A DNA stretch of 64,000 nt. Source: Mycolicibacterium sp. TY81 (GTDB taxonomy: Bacteria > Actinomycetota > Actinomycetes > Mycobacteriales > Mycobacteriaceae). A program made the translations under genes and the position numbers. A model generated the notes under the pieces. It had not been told where the DNA came from. It did not search any database and was given only the letters and a program-made list of their open reading frames with translations. Below are positions 43,328 to 52,131 of the stretch, one piece after another (position 1 is the first letter of the stretch; every line of letters begins with the position of its first letter). The stretch spans positions 1,178,001 to 1,242,000 of the forward strand of contig NZ_AP023362.1 of assembly GCF_018326285.1 (NCBI RefSeq). The letters run 5' to 3'.

Positions 43328-44696
43328 GAAAGGACTGGCCGCCCGGCCTGCCTGGACTTCCTCGGGCCGCTGATTGAGATCTGCGATGCGATCGCTTGTT
43401 TAAGGAAATGCCGGCGAGGTCGTCCTTGGGGATTCTGTTGGCAGACAAGCGAAAAGAGGTCCGGTGACCGAAGACCAGGTATGGGCTGGCGTCGACGTCG
43501 GCAAAGAACATCACTGGGTGTGCGTCGTGGACGGCAACGGCAACATGGTGTTCTCGCGCAAGGTGGTCAACGACGAGCGCACGATCCGCGACCTGGTCGC
43601 CGAGGTCGAAAAGCTTGCCGGTGAGGTGTCCTGGGCGGTGGACTTGAGCAACGCGTACGCCGCACTGGTCCTCACGGTGCTGGCCGATGAAGGCAAGACG
43701 GTGCGTTACCTTGCGGGCCGGCAGGTGTGGCAAGCATCGGCCACCTACCGGGGTGGTGAATCCAAGACCGACGCCAAAGACGCCCGGGTGATTGCCGATC
43801 AATCCCGGATGCGCGGTGCGGACCTGCCGGTCCTGCGTCCCGGCGATGACCTGATCACCGAGCTGCGCATGCTCACCGCCCACCGCGCCGATCTGGTGGC
43901 CGATCGCACCCGCACCATCAACCGTCTGCGCCAACAACTGCTGGCCGTATGCCCGGCCCTCGAACGCGTCGCCGAGCTCAGCCAAGACCGGGGTTGGGCG
44001 GTGCTGCTGGCGCACTATCAACGGCCGAAAGCGATTCGCCGAACGGGTGTTTCGCGGCTGACCAAAGTTCTGGCAGCGGCCGGGGTGCGCAACGCCGCCA
44101 CGATCGCGGCTGCCGCGGTGACAGCGGCCAAAGCTCAGACCGTCCGCCTCGCGGGTGAAGATGTTGGCGCCGGATTGGTCGCCGAGCTGGCCCAAGGGGG
44201 TGATCAACCTCGATGAGCGCATCAAACACACCGACGCGGACATCGAGGAACGATTTCGCCGCCATCCGCTCGCCGAGGTGATCACCAGCCTGCCCGGCAT
44301 CGGCTTCCGACTCGGCGCCGAATTCCCTTGCCGTGGTCGGCGATCCCGCACTGCTCCAATCGCCTGACCAGCTCGCCGCCTGGGCCGGCCTGGCGCCGGT
44401 ATCCAAAGACTCCGGCAAACGCACCGGCCGGCTGCACACGCCCAAGCGCTACAGCCGCCGCCTGCGCCGGGTGATGTACATGTCCGCGCTGACCGCGATC
44501 CGCTGCGATCCCACGTCGAAGGCGTACTACCAGCGCAAACGAGACCAAGGCAAACGCGCTATCCCGGCCACCATCTGCCTGGCCCGCCGACGCGTCAACG
44601 TCCTTTACGCCCTCATCCGTGACAACCGGACCTGGCACCCCGACACGCCCCAAATCGCCACTGCGGCGGCTTGACACGGTCATTGAGAGTCCTTTC
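43328..44696 (+). mobile_element. IS110-family insertion sequence, degenerate
   Basis: GAAAGGACT (43328-43336) and its exact reverse complement (44688-44696) flank a broken IS110-type transposase gene; outward, 11 of 12 bases match. About 127 bp of non-coding sequence precede the transposase and only about 13 bp follow, the layout of the IS110 subgroup, in which the long 5' end encodes the bridge RNA. True ends may be a few bases further out. It is inserted between two minus-strand copper genes in the opposite orientation. Confidence 0.7.
43464..44674 (+). pseudogene. IS110-family transposase, two frameshifts
   Basis: The N-terminal DEDD RuvC-like domain is intact (GVDVGKEHHWVCVVD; WAVDLSNAY; KTDAKDARVIAD). 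The C-terminal Transposase_20 domain (SLPGIG; AGLAPVSKDSGKRTG) is in two other frames. Dropping one C from the CCC at 44191-44193 and one from the CCC at 44325-44327 restores a single product of about 402 residues. Either the copy is dead or the assembly has two C-run errors. Confidence 0.88.
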
Positions 44697-44703
44697 GAGA
44701 GGG

Positions 44704-45273
44704 TCAGACGGCCATGACGGCGAAGGCGGCGCTCATGCCGAGCGCCATGAGCAGGTCGGCGTACGGGCGCTTCGGCCCGCGCACCAGCAGGTAGAACCAC
44801 CACAGCGCGGCGGCGCAGAATCCGATCGCGAGCACGATGCACACCACGGTGAACCAGCCGGGGGGAGTCACGGCGACGGCGCCGTGACCCAGGTGGGCGC
44901 TGTGGTGACCGGAGGCTTGAGCTGTCGAACCGGCCGCAGCCACCGGAACGCCCGCATTGGGCGCCATCAGCAGGCCCATCAGTGCCATCGCGGCCATCAT
45001 CGTGCAGTGGTAGACGGGGTGCGGTAGCTCGAAGCCGAACAGGGCCAGGTAGGCGAAGTACAGCGCCCCGGCGGTGAACACCAGCACGTACAGCAGCGGC
45101 GACACCTGCATGCCCGCCGGCCAGAGCATCGCGATCATGCCCACCGAGGCCAGCGCATGCAGCACCCCGACGCCACGCTGTCCGGGCACCCGCCGTCCGG
45201 CACCCACGAACAGCAGCGCGGCCACCGCGAACACGGCAGTCAGCGCCCAGCGCAGGGCAGAGTCGGCGATCAC
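44704..45273 (-). CDS. DUF5134 integral membrane protein (first copy)
   Basis: 189 residues, about five to six membrane helices, with the motif MLWPAGM, a YHCTMMAAMALMG helix and a His-rich outer loop (SGHHSAHLGHG). It shares layout and motifs with the protein at 55550-56206. Copper or another soft metal is a likely ligand given His/Met spacing and neighbours. Its stop is 8 bp from the IS repeat; ycnI would have been the next gene before insertion. Confidence 0.8.
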   Translation of the reverse strand: MIADSALRWALTAVFAVAALLFVGAGRRVPGQRGVGVLHALASVGMIAMLWPAGMQVSPLLYVLVFTAGALYFAYLALFGFELPHPVYHCTMMAAMALMGLLMAPNAGVPVAAAGSTAQASGHHSAHLGHGAVAVTPPGWFTVVCIVLAIGFCAAALWWFYLLVRGPKRPYADLLMALGMSAAFAVMAV

Positions 45274-45301
45274 GCTGTCATTGGTCGTACGAAAGGGGGC
45301 T

Positions 45302-45760
45302 TCAGTTCCCGGCGGGCTTGAACCGCATGTCGGGCTGGGACCGTTCCAGCGGCGTCAGCACCACACCCAGCCAGCAGACGGCCAGCACCGCGGCAGCGAC
45401 GAAACCGGCCAGCGGCCACCACACCGAGACTCGCGCCGGTGACGTCTGGCACCACCAGACCGCGCCGAACCCGGCGGCCGTGGCCACGCCCGACAGGTAC
45501 AGCGCCGCGCAACAAACGCGAAACCGCTTGCGCCACAGCGCCGTTGCCGATGCAATCGCGGCCAGCGTGAACAGGATGGCGACGACCTTCAGTACCCACC
45601 GATGTGATTCCGACCAGCTGACCCCGGCAGACAGCACCAGCACGACGATCGCGACGGCGGTGGGGTAGCGGCGGGCGGGACCGATCCAGACCTCGTCGAA
45701 CACCCGGCGCCCGATGGCGCTCAGGGTGTGCTCGAGATCGATCGCGTGGCGGGTGGACAA
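45302..45760 (-). CDS. Small membrane protein of unknown function
   Basis: 152 residues with four hydrophobic segments (around 35-50, 58-75, 83-100, 115-135) and four cysteines (FRVCCAAL, WWCQTS, VCWLG). Start is TTG by reading frame and uncertain. It precedes the DUF5134 gene by 28 bp on the same strand, so one operon is likely. Confidence 0.65.
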   Translation of the reverse strand: MSTRHAIDLEHTLSAIGRRVFDEVWIGPARRYPTAVAIVVLVLSAGVSWSESHRWVLKVVAILFTLAAIASATALWRKRFRVCCAALYLSGVATAAGFGAVWWCQTSPARVSVWWPLAGFVAAAVLAVCWLGVVLTPLERSQPDMRFKPAGN

Positions 45761-45859
45761 GCCGAACTCCGTTCAGTCTGTAGACCAGTTTCGCAGAGTT
45801 GGTCGGACGCGCGGCAGTGTGGGTTCCGCGGTGGGTCGGCCGACGCTCTCGCCCGGGGC

Positions 45860-46825
45860 CTACCGCGGAGGAGCTCCTGCTCGGATCGTGCGGCTCACGC
45901 GGCCGAAATCATCGATCGCTGCGCGCTGATCCGGAATACGACTGGTGAATGCGGAGATCATGGCGGAGTACTCCGCCCAAGCCGCTTCACCGAACTGCAG
46001 CCGGACCTGTGATGGTGACATCAATTCGCTGTTGTTCGTGAAGTACTTGGGCGAGATGTCGGCATTCGGTCCGGTCGCCGTCGCGCGGGCGAAGAGGTAG
46101 TTCAGTTCGGTTTCTTCGATTCCCTGGGACCAGCCGGAGTTCGGGTCAACGGAGCGCACACCGGCTGTCGCGGCAAGTGCGGTCAGGCGCGCGACGGCCG
46201 CCACAGGCTCGCTCAGCGCTTTCGATGCGCCCGGCTGACGCCGGATGACTTCAGACAAGCTGTCCTGATACCTGGCTACCTGCCGGTCGATCGCCTGCCC
46301 GAGTATCAATGAGCTTGTCGGGTCGCTGGCGAGGACCGCAAGCAAACTGCGAGTTTTGGGCATTGCGCTGTCGAGTGCATCCAGCGGTGGAAACTGGGGT
46401 GTCAGTTGATCCTCGGTGACCAGGCTTCCGAGGTACGGGACGATAGCCAGCGTGTAGCTCTGAGTGAGGCCTGGGTTTTCGTTGCCCAGCTGCTCGAGAG
46501 AATCCGAATTGGCGGCGAGGTAGGTCGCAATGGTGTGAGCCGTCTCGGCCGCGAGTGCCCGGTCATCAGGGTTGGGTCCGGTTGCGGCCGCGGGTATCCA
46601 TTGGAACCAAGCGGTGACGCGATTGGATTGATCGCCCCATTTGTATGTGGAGACTGATTTCAGGAACTTTTGCCCGGCCGGGCCGGGGGCGATCTGGTGT
46701 ATGGATTTCGGGTCGGAATCCCCGGGCAGGTCCGGTGCGGACGGCGGATGAGAACACCCAGGCACGAATACGAGGGTTGCGAATACTGCCGCAAACCACC
46801 GATGACCGTAGCGAACATTTAGCAA
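45860..46825 (-). CDS. LppJ-like lipoprotein sharing a domain with the large protein upstream
   Basis: 321 residues. Signal peptide with lipobox FVPGC, so the protein should be lipid-anchored. The body aligns by eye with the C-terminal half of the 742-residue protein encoded just upstream: TGPNPDD, KTRSLLAVLASDP and GPNADISPKYFTNN here match NGPNSDI, NTRSLFAVMDSNP and TPNADIGPEYFTNN there. It resembles the M. tuberculosis LppJ/Rv2082 pair (recalled). Function unknown. Codons are more A/T-rich than in neighbours. Confidence 0.75.
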   Translation of the reverse strand: MLNVRYGHRWFAAVFATLVFVPGCSHPPSAPDLPGDSDPKSIHQIAPGPAGQKFLKSVSTYKWGDQSNRVTAWFQWIPAAATGPNPDDRALAAETAHTIATYLAANSDSLEQLGNENPGLTQSYTLAIVPYLGSLVTEDQLTPQFPPLDALDSAMPKTRSLLAVLASDPTSSLILGQAIDRQVARYQDSLSEVIRRQPGASKALSEPVAAVARLTALAATAGVRSVDPNSGWSQGIEETELNYLFARATATGPNADISPKYFTNNSELMSPSQVRLQFGEAAWAEYSAMISAFTSRIPDQRAAIDDFGRVSRTIRAGAPPR

Positions 46826-46832
46826 GTGATTG

Positions 46833-49061
46833 CTACTTCCTGGCGGGAGGGATTTGATCCAACGGTGCGTGGTAATTCTTGCCGAAATTTATAATCGACG
46901 AATCGAGAGAACGTTGTTGATTCGCGAAGTAGCGTTCTAGCGCGGCAGAATAATCGGACCATCCGGCTTCTCCGTATTTCACTCGAACTTCGGCAGGCGT
47001 CATCAACACTCCGGAACCGTTGTTGGTGAAGTACTCGGGCCCGATGTCAGCATTCGGTGTGTGTACCAGCTGAGCTGCGACTGTGTATGCGACTTGGGTG
47101 GACGCGTTCCCCAATCCCTGGCTGCCGCTTGGGGTGTCAATGTCAGGGGTGGAGTAGTCCCCGGGGAAACTGTCGATTTTCGGCTCTTTACCGATCATCG
47201 CGTCTTGGAAAGCCGAATGCGCGCGGTCGAACCCCGGAAGGTTCTCGCCAACCACGTCCCAAGCCAACTTCTTCATCTCCCACGCGTCATGTGCGCGGTC
47301 AAATGCACTTGCCTGGGTATTGTTGCCGTGCTGCTGTACTTCCATGAAAACTCCGGCATCAACGAGGCCGATTAGTCGACCCGCTCTGTCGAGGTCGGCT
47401 CGATGGGGGCTTGTACCGGTAATATTCGGATCCGTTTTTGCGGCTTCGGCGAATGATTTTTCGTAGTCCATGGCAGTTTTGTACGCATGGGCATTGAATT
47501 CTTTGGCTGCGTCGGGATTCGAGTCCATTACCGCGAACAGTGATCGGGTGTTATGTAGATTGCTGCCGAGTTGGTCCAGTGGTTCGAAGCCATGCTTATT
47601 CTCGCCTACCATGTCGGACTGGTAGGGCAGGAGTCCATGAGCCATGCTCTGTACCAACTTTGGATCCATCTCGCCGAGGCTGTGGTGACCGGGAAGATTG
47701 AGTAACTCTCCACCATGCACGCCGACGTAGTTGGCGTAGGCGTGGGCAGTTTTGGCGGCAATATCGGAATTCGGACCATTCGCCTCCTCGTTTGTCCAAC
47801 TGAACAACGATCCCGCCGCAGCACCGTTGTCCTTCCAGGCATGAGTGGTGATGTCGTGGATGAAATCGTTGCCTTTGTTGCTGGTGACGAGGTCGGATAC
47901 CGCAGTATGGTCGCGGCCCGCCGACTCGAAAATGCTGGAAACCGCGGGATCGATCCATGGGTCACGTTCACCCTCGCCCTTGACGCTCGCCGGGTCGTGC
48001 TCCCAAATGGGGGTATCCATTATTCGATCGGCTTTGTTGAGCATTTCCCGATCCAAACTGGTTCCCGCTTGTAGCGAGGAATTGCCATCCTTGACAATTC
48101 CCGAAATATCGTGCATTTGGTCTATATATTCTGCGCCAGGCGATTTTATCGCTGTCTGTACGCTTTGTGGAAGATTGTTAAATCCACCCTTCGTCATATC
48201 GTTCGGGTTGTCGAGGTCGCCCGGGTGTAGTGGAGTCTTCGGGAACTGCACCTTGTCGTTGCTCATCAATTGCCAGGAATTGGCGATGATGCCCTTTTGG
48301 TCGCCGAGGCGTTGTTCTGCGGCCTTGAGATCTTTGATGCTCATGCCGTTCTGCTGAGCCTGCATCTGACTGAGATACGAGCCTTGTTCGGGACTCAGCG
48401 GCTGTCCTGGCTTGATCGTGTCGAGTACATCACCGACCCGCTTCGCAGCTTTCTGGTCGCCGGCCAGCGCGTCATGCACATCTTTTTCCGCTCTCCGGCG
48501 AGCGTCGTCATCCTTCTCGCCCGTGAGTTTGTCGACGCCATCTTTGTCGCCGGGGCCTTTATCCTTCGGATCGCCGCCTAGCTCGTCCCAACCGGCTTTG
48601 AGGATATCTACTCGCCCCGCGATAGACGCCATTTCATTGTGCGTGCGTCGAATAATCTCGGAGATCTCGCTGCTGCCTTTAGAAACCACCGAGAACAGCT
48701 GTGCGTCTCCAGCGGCGGTTTTTGGCAAACCGGCGGCCGCATCGTTCACCCATTGGCGTACTGCGTCTAATTGTCGCCGACCTGCTAACACGGCATCGGC
48801 CGAGCGGGTGATCTCCACACCCATTTTCTGATCGAGTTCGGCCATGCGGCCGAACTTACGGGCGCGGGCGTCGTTGGCGTCGGCGTACGCATCGGACGCT
48901 GAGCCGGTCCAGTGAGAACCCGGCGCAGCCGACTGAGTTTGAGATTGGAGGTCGCGGAATTGGGAGCTCTTGTCGTATCCGCTGCCGTCCACCGGGACGC
49001 CCTCACCGAACGTAGCCCGCGTTTGGCCCCAAATCGCATTGAAGGCATCCAATGCACCCAC
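46833..49061 (-). CDS. Large WXG100-like (EspA/EspE- or Rv2082-type) protein
   Basis: 742 residues, no signal peptide. The N-terminal 110 residues look like a WXG100/EspA helical hairpin, with the W-T-G turn at residues 51-53 (GSHWTGSASDAYADAND). A charged hinge follows (about 165-215), then a long helical region and the domain shared with the downstream lipoprotein. This suggests type VII secretion, but no ESX machinery is in the window. GTG start at 49061; the lipoprotein gene starts 7 bp after the stop. A/T-richer composition suggests transfer. Confidence 0.75.
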   Translation of the reverse strand: MGALDAFNAIWGQTRATFGEGVPVDGSGYDKSSQFRDLQSQTQSAAPGSHWTGSASDAYADANDARARKFGRMAELDQKMGVEITRSADAVLAGRRQLDAVRQWVNDAAAGLPKTAAGDAQLFSVVSKGSSEISEIIRRTHNEMASIAGRVDILKAGWDELGGDPKDKGPGDKDGVDKLTGEKDDDARRRAEKDVHDALAGDQKAAKRVGDVLDTIKPGQPLSPEQGSYLSQMQAQQNGMSIKDLKAAEQRLGDQKGIIANSWQLMSNDKVQFPKTPLHPGDLDNPNDMTKGGFNNLPQSVQTAIKSPGAEYIDQMHDISGIVKDGNSSLQAGTSLDREMLNKADRIMDTPIWEHDPASVKGEGERDPWIDPAVSSIFESAGRDHTAVSDLVTSNKGNDFIHDITTHAWKDNGAAAGSLFSWTNEEANGPNSDIAAKTAHAYANYVGVHGGELLNLPGHHSLGEMDPKLVQSMAHGLLPYQSDMVGENKHGFEPLDQLGSNLHNTRSLFAVMDSNPDAAKEFNAHAYKTAMDYEKSFAEAAKTDPNITGTSPHRADLDRAGRLIGLVDAGVFMEVQQHGNNTQASAFDRAHDAWEMKKLAWDVVGENLPGFDRAHSAFQDAMIGKEPKIDSFPGDYSTPDIDTPSGSQGLGNASTQVAYTVAAQLVHTPNADIGPEYFTNNGSGVLMTPAEVRVKYGEAGWSDYSAALERYFANQQRSLDSSIINFGKNYHAPLDQIPPARK

Positions 49062-49142
49062 AGCAGTTGACCTCCCCGCACTGTTGTGGGGTTCAGTCTA
49101 TGGCGCCCTACGTCAGGTCAGGCCCGCCAATTTCGCAGCGAC

Positions 49143-49697
49143 TCAGCCCGCGCTCTGGTCCTGATTCCCCGCCCGCAGCAGATCGTCGCGGGCCCGGGCG
49201 ACCCGGGAGCGGATGGTGCCGACGGGGCAGCCACAGATTTCGGCGGCCTCGGCGTAGGACAGGCCCAGCACCTGGGTCAGCAGCAGCGCTTCCCGGCGGT
49301 CGGCGTCGACGCCGTCGAGCAGCATGCGGATTTCGACGATGTCCTCGAACCGGGCGGTCGGCTGGTGCATGTCGATGACGGTCTCGGGCTCGATGGCGGC
49401 GCTGCTGCGCGGCCGGCACTGCTTGCGCCGGATGTGGTCGACGACGACGCGGCGCGCGATCGACAACAGCCAGGTGCGGGCCGTCGACCGGCCGCGGAAC
49501 CGGGGCAGCGAGCCGAGGGCGCGCAGGTAGGTCTCCTGCGTCAGATCGTCGGCGCTGCCGGGCTCGTCGAGGTAGGCGACAGTGCGCCAGACATCGCGCT
49601 GGGTAGCCTTGATGAACTGCTCCAATGCGGCGCGATCGCCCCGGCCGGCCGCCAATGCGAGGCGGGTCACCTCGTCGTCGTCGCCGCGGCTGTTCAC
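49143..49697 (-). CDS. sigC: ECF RNA polymerase sigma factor SigC
   Basis: 184 residues, matching SigC of M. tuberculosis (about 185). Region 2 ([20 protein letters not shown], then [19 protein letters not shown]) and region 4 ([20 protein letters not shown]) are intact. GTG at 49697 begins [13 protein letters not shown]; the longer open frame upstream runs antisense to the ATPase. Divergent from the copper ATPase with 105 bp between. In M. tuberculosis SigC controls copper acquisition genes including ctpB (recalled); here they are neighbours. Confidence 0.88.
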   Translation of the reverse strand: MNSRGDDDEVTRLALAAGRGDRAALEQFIKATQRDVWRTVAYLDEPGSADDLTQETYLRALGSLPRFRGRSTARTWLLSIARRVVVDHIRRKQCRPRSSAAIEPETVIDMHQPTARFEDIVEIRMLLDGVDADRREALLLTQVLGLSYAEAAEICGCPVGTIRSRVARARDDLLRAGNQDQSAG

Positions 49698-49802
49698 AGG
49701 CCGACCATATGCGACGGTTGCCGGGAACTCACAGCCGGGCACGTCCGACCATTGATTTGGTAGCCCGCACAGCGCAGGACACGACCGGGGGACAATAGGA
49801 GG

Positions 49803-52067
49803 ATGATGACGGCCAGCACAGCGGTCGGCAGCGCGGTCGACGCTGCCGCAGCTGCCGACGACAGTGCGGCCGCGCGCCGGGTGCAGCTCGACGTGACCGG
49901 CATGACGTGCGGCGCCTGCTCCGCGCGAGTCGAGCGGACGCTCAACAAGATGCCGGGTGTCCGCGCCTCGGTGAACTTCGGCACCCGCGTGGCCACGGTC
50001 GACGCCCTTCCCGAGATCGCCGATTCCGAGCTGTGCGACGCGATCCGCAAGGCCGGTTACGACGCCGAGCCCCGCTCCGGCGTGATCGCCGGCGACCGCG
50101 ACGACGAGGATCTGTCGCACGCCCACTACCTGCTGCGCCGCCTGCTGGTGGCCGCGGTGCTGTTCGTTCCGCTCGCCGATCTGTCGGTGATGTTCGCCGT
50201 CGTCCCCAGCACCCGTTTCACCGGTTGGCAGTGGGTGCTCACGGCGCTGGCGCTGCCGGTCGTGACGTGGGCCGCCTGGCCGTTCCACCGCGTCGCGTTG
50301 CGCAATGCCCGCAATCGTGCGGTCTCCATGGAGACCCTGATCTCGGTCGGCGTGTCCGCGGCCACGGTCTGGTCGCTCTACACGGTCTTCTTCGGACACC
50401 ACGCCACCGAGGCCACCGGCATCTGGCAGGCCCTCGTCGGCAGCGACGCGATCTACTTCGAGGTCGCCGCCGGCGTCACGGTGTTCGTGCTGGCGGGCCG
50501 TTACTTCGAGGCCCGCGCCAAGTCCAAGGCAGGCAGTGCGTTGCGCGCGCTCGCGGCCCTCAGCGCGAAGAACGTCACGGTCCTGCTCGCCGACGGCACC
50601 GAAATGGTGATCCCGGCCGAGGAGCTCGCCGAGCAACAGAAGTTCGTGGTGCGCCCCGGTCAGACCATCGCGGCCGACGGACTCGTGGTCGAGGGCTCGG
50701 CCGCCGTCGACACCAGCGTGATGACGGGCGAGGCCAAGCCGGTGCGCGCGACGCCCGGCAGCAGCGTCATCGGCGGCACGATCGTGCTCGACGGACGCCT
50801 GATCGTCGAGGCCGCCGCGGTCGGCGCCGACACCCAGTTCGCCGGCATGGTGCGACTGGTCGAGGAAGCGCAGGCGCAGAAGGCCGAGTCGCAGCGCCTC
50901 GCCGACCGCATCGCCTCGGTGTTCGTGCCGTGCGTCTTCGCCATCGCCGCGCTGACCGCGCTGGGCTGGGCGCTGGCCGGGGCCGGCCCCGACAAGGTTT
51001 ACGCGTCCGCGCTGGCGGTTCTGGTCATCGCGTGCCCGTGCGCGCTGGGCCTGGCCACGCCGACGGCGATGATGGTGGCGTCCGGACGCGGCGCCCAGCT
51101 CGGCATCTTTCTCAAAGGGCACCGCTCGCTCGAGGCGATCCGGGCCGTCGACACCGTCGTCTTCGACAAGACGGGCACCCTGACCACCGGGCACCTGGCC
51201 GTCACCGCGGTCACGGCTGCCGACGGCTGGGAGTCCGACGACGTGCTGGCCCTCGCCGCGGCGGTGGAGTCGGCGTCCGAACACGCGGTCGCGGTGGCCA
51301 TCACCACGTCGGCGCCCGAGCATGCGGAAGTCGTTGATTTCCAGGCTGTTCCCGGTCGCGGCGTCGTCGGCACCGTGGGGGAGCGCGAGGTGCGCATCGG
51401 CAAGCCGGCCTGGGCGGCCGGCCGGGCCGCGGTGCCCGCGGCCCTCGCGGAAGCCCGGCGCGGCGCGGAATCCCGCGGCGAGACAGTGGTTTTCGTGGCC
51501 GTCGACGACGAGCTGTGCGGTGCCATCGCGGTCGCTGACGCGGTGCGCGAATCGGCGGCGGGTGCCATCGCGGCACTGCACGAACGTGGGCTGAAGACCA
51601 TCCTGCTGACCGGCGACAACCCGGCGGCCGCCGCCGCGGTGGGTGCCGCGGTGGGGATCGACGACGTCATCGCCGATGTGCTGCCGGACGGCAAGGTCGA
51701 CGTCATCCAGCAGCTGCGCGACCGCGGCCGCATGGTCGCGATGGTCGGTGACGGTATCAACGACGGCCCGGCGCTGGCCTGCTCGGATCTGGGCCTGGCC
51801 ATCGGCCGCGGCACGGACGTCGCGATCGGCGCCGCCGACATCATCCTCGTCCGCGACAGCCTGGATTCGGTGCCGCAGGCCCTGGACCTGGCCAAGGCGA
51901 CCATGCGCACCATCCAGTTGAACCTGGTGTGGGCCTTCGGCTACAACATCGCCGCCATCCCGGTGGCCGCCGCCGGGCTGCTGAACCCGCTGATCGCCGG
52001 CGCGGCGATGGCCTTCTCGTCGTTCTTCGTGGTGTCGAACAGCCTGCGCCTGCGCAACTTCAAGTGA
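49803..52067 (+). CDS. ctpB: Heavy-metal P1B-type ATPase, CtpB/CtpA-like (copper)
   Basis: 754 residues. N-terminal heavy-metal domain with [10 protein letters not shown] (CxxC), eight membrane helices, the Cu(I)-type CPC motif ([10 protein letters not shown]), phosphorylation site [15 protein letters not shown] and [10 protein letters not shown]. The nucleotide-domain HP motif reads SEHAVAV, with Ala for Pro. CPC and the Cys pair support Cu(I). The CtpB rather than CtpA label rests on its position by sigC and the Rv0102-like gene. The stop lies within a 25-bp inverted repeat. Confidence 0.88.
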   Translation: MMTASTAVGSAVDAAAAADDSAAARRVQLDVTGMTCGACSARVERTLNKMPGVRASVNFGTRVATVDALPEIADSELCDAIRKAGYDAEPRSGVIAGDRDDEDLSHAHYLLRRLLVAAVLFVPLADLSVMFAVVPSTRFTGWQWVLTALALPVVTWAAWPFHRVALRNARNRAVSMETLISVGVSAATVWSLYTVFFGHHATEATGIWQALVGSDAIYFEVAAGVTVFVLAGRYFEARAKSKAGSALRALAALSAKNVTVLLADGTEMVIPAEELAEQQKFVVRPGQTIAADGLVVEGSAAVDTSVMTGEAKPVRATPGSSVIGGTIVLDGRLIVEAAAVGADTQFAGMVRLVEEAQAQKAESQRLADRIASVFVPCVFAIAALTALGWALAGAGPDKVYASALAVLVIACPCALGLATPTAMMVASGRGAQLGIFLKGHRSLEAIRAVDTVVFDKTGTLTTGHLAVTAVTAADGWESDDVLALAAAVESASEHAVAVAITTSAPEHAEVVDFQAVPGRGVVGTVGEREVRIGKPAWAAGRAAVPAALAEARRGAESRGETVVFVAVDDELCGAIAVADAVRESAAGAIAALHERGLKTILLTGDNPAAAAAVGAAVGIDDVIADVLPDGKVDVIQQLRDRGRMVAMVGDGINDGPALACSDLGLAIGRGTDVAIGAADIILVRDSLDSVPQALDLAKATMRTIQLNLVWAFGYNIAAIPVAAAGLLNPLIAGAAMAFSSFFVVSNSLRLRNFK

Positions 52068-52117
52068 TTTGTGCACGATTTTCCGCGCGTGACGCGGAAA
52101 ATCGTGCACAAATCACT
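52063..52117. terminator. Perfect 25-bp inverted repeat between ctpB and the CtaG gene
   Basis: Arms 52063-52087 and 52093-52117 are exact reverse complements around a 5-nt loop. It contains the ctpB stop codon and ends 14 bp before the stop of the convergent gene. Likely a bidirectional terminator, unusually long. Confidence 0.7.
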
Positions 52118-52131
52118 GGTTGACGTCGGGA

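Noticed and set aside
43257..44351. 364-residue minus-strand frame over the IS
   Set aside because: Shadow of the transposase with no recognisable domain.
46833..49061. An ESX/type VII secretion locus
   Set aside because: Only a WXG100-like protein is present; no EccC, EccD, MycP or EsxA/B pair is visible.
49698..49802. SigC-type promoter upstream of ctpB
   Set aside because: GGGAAC (49723) and CGTCCG (49742) occur, but the spacer of 13 bp is too short for a normal ECF promoter.
49698..52109. Extension of sigC to 988 residues
   Set aside because: It runs antisense through the copper ATPase; SigC homologues are about 185 residues.
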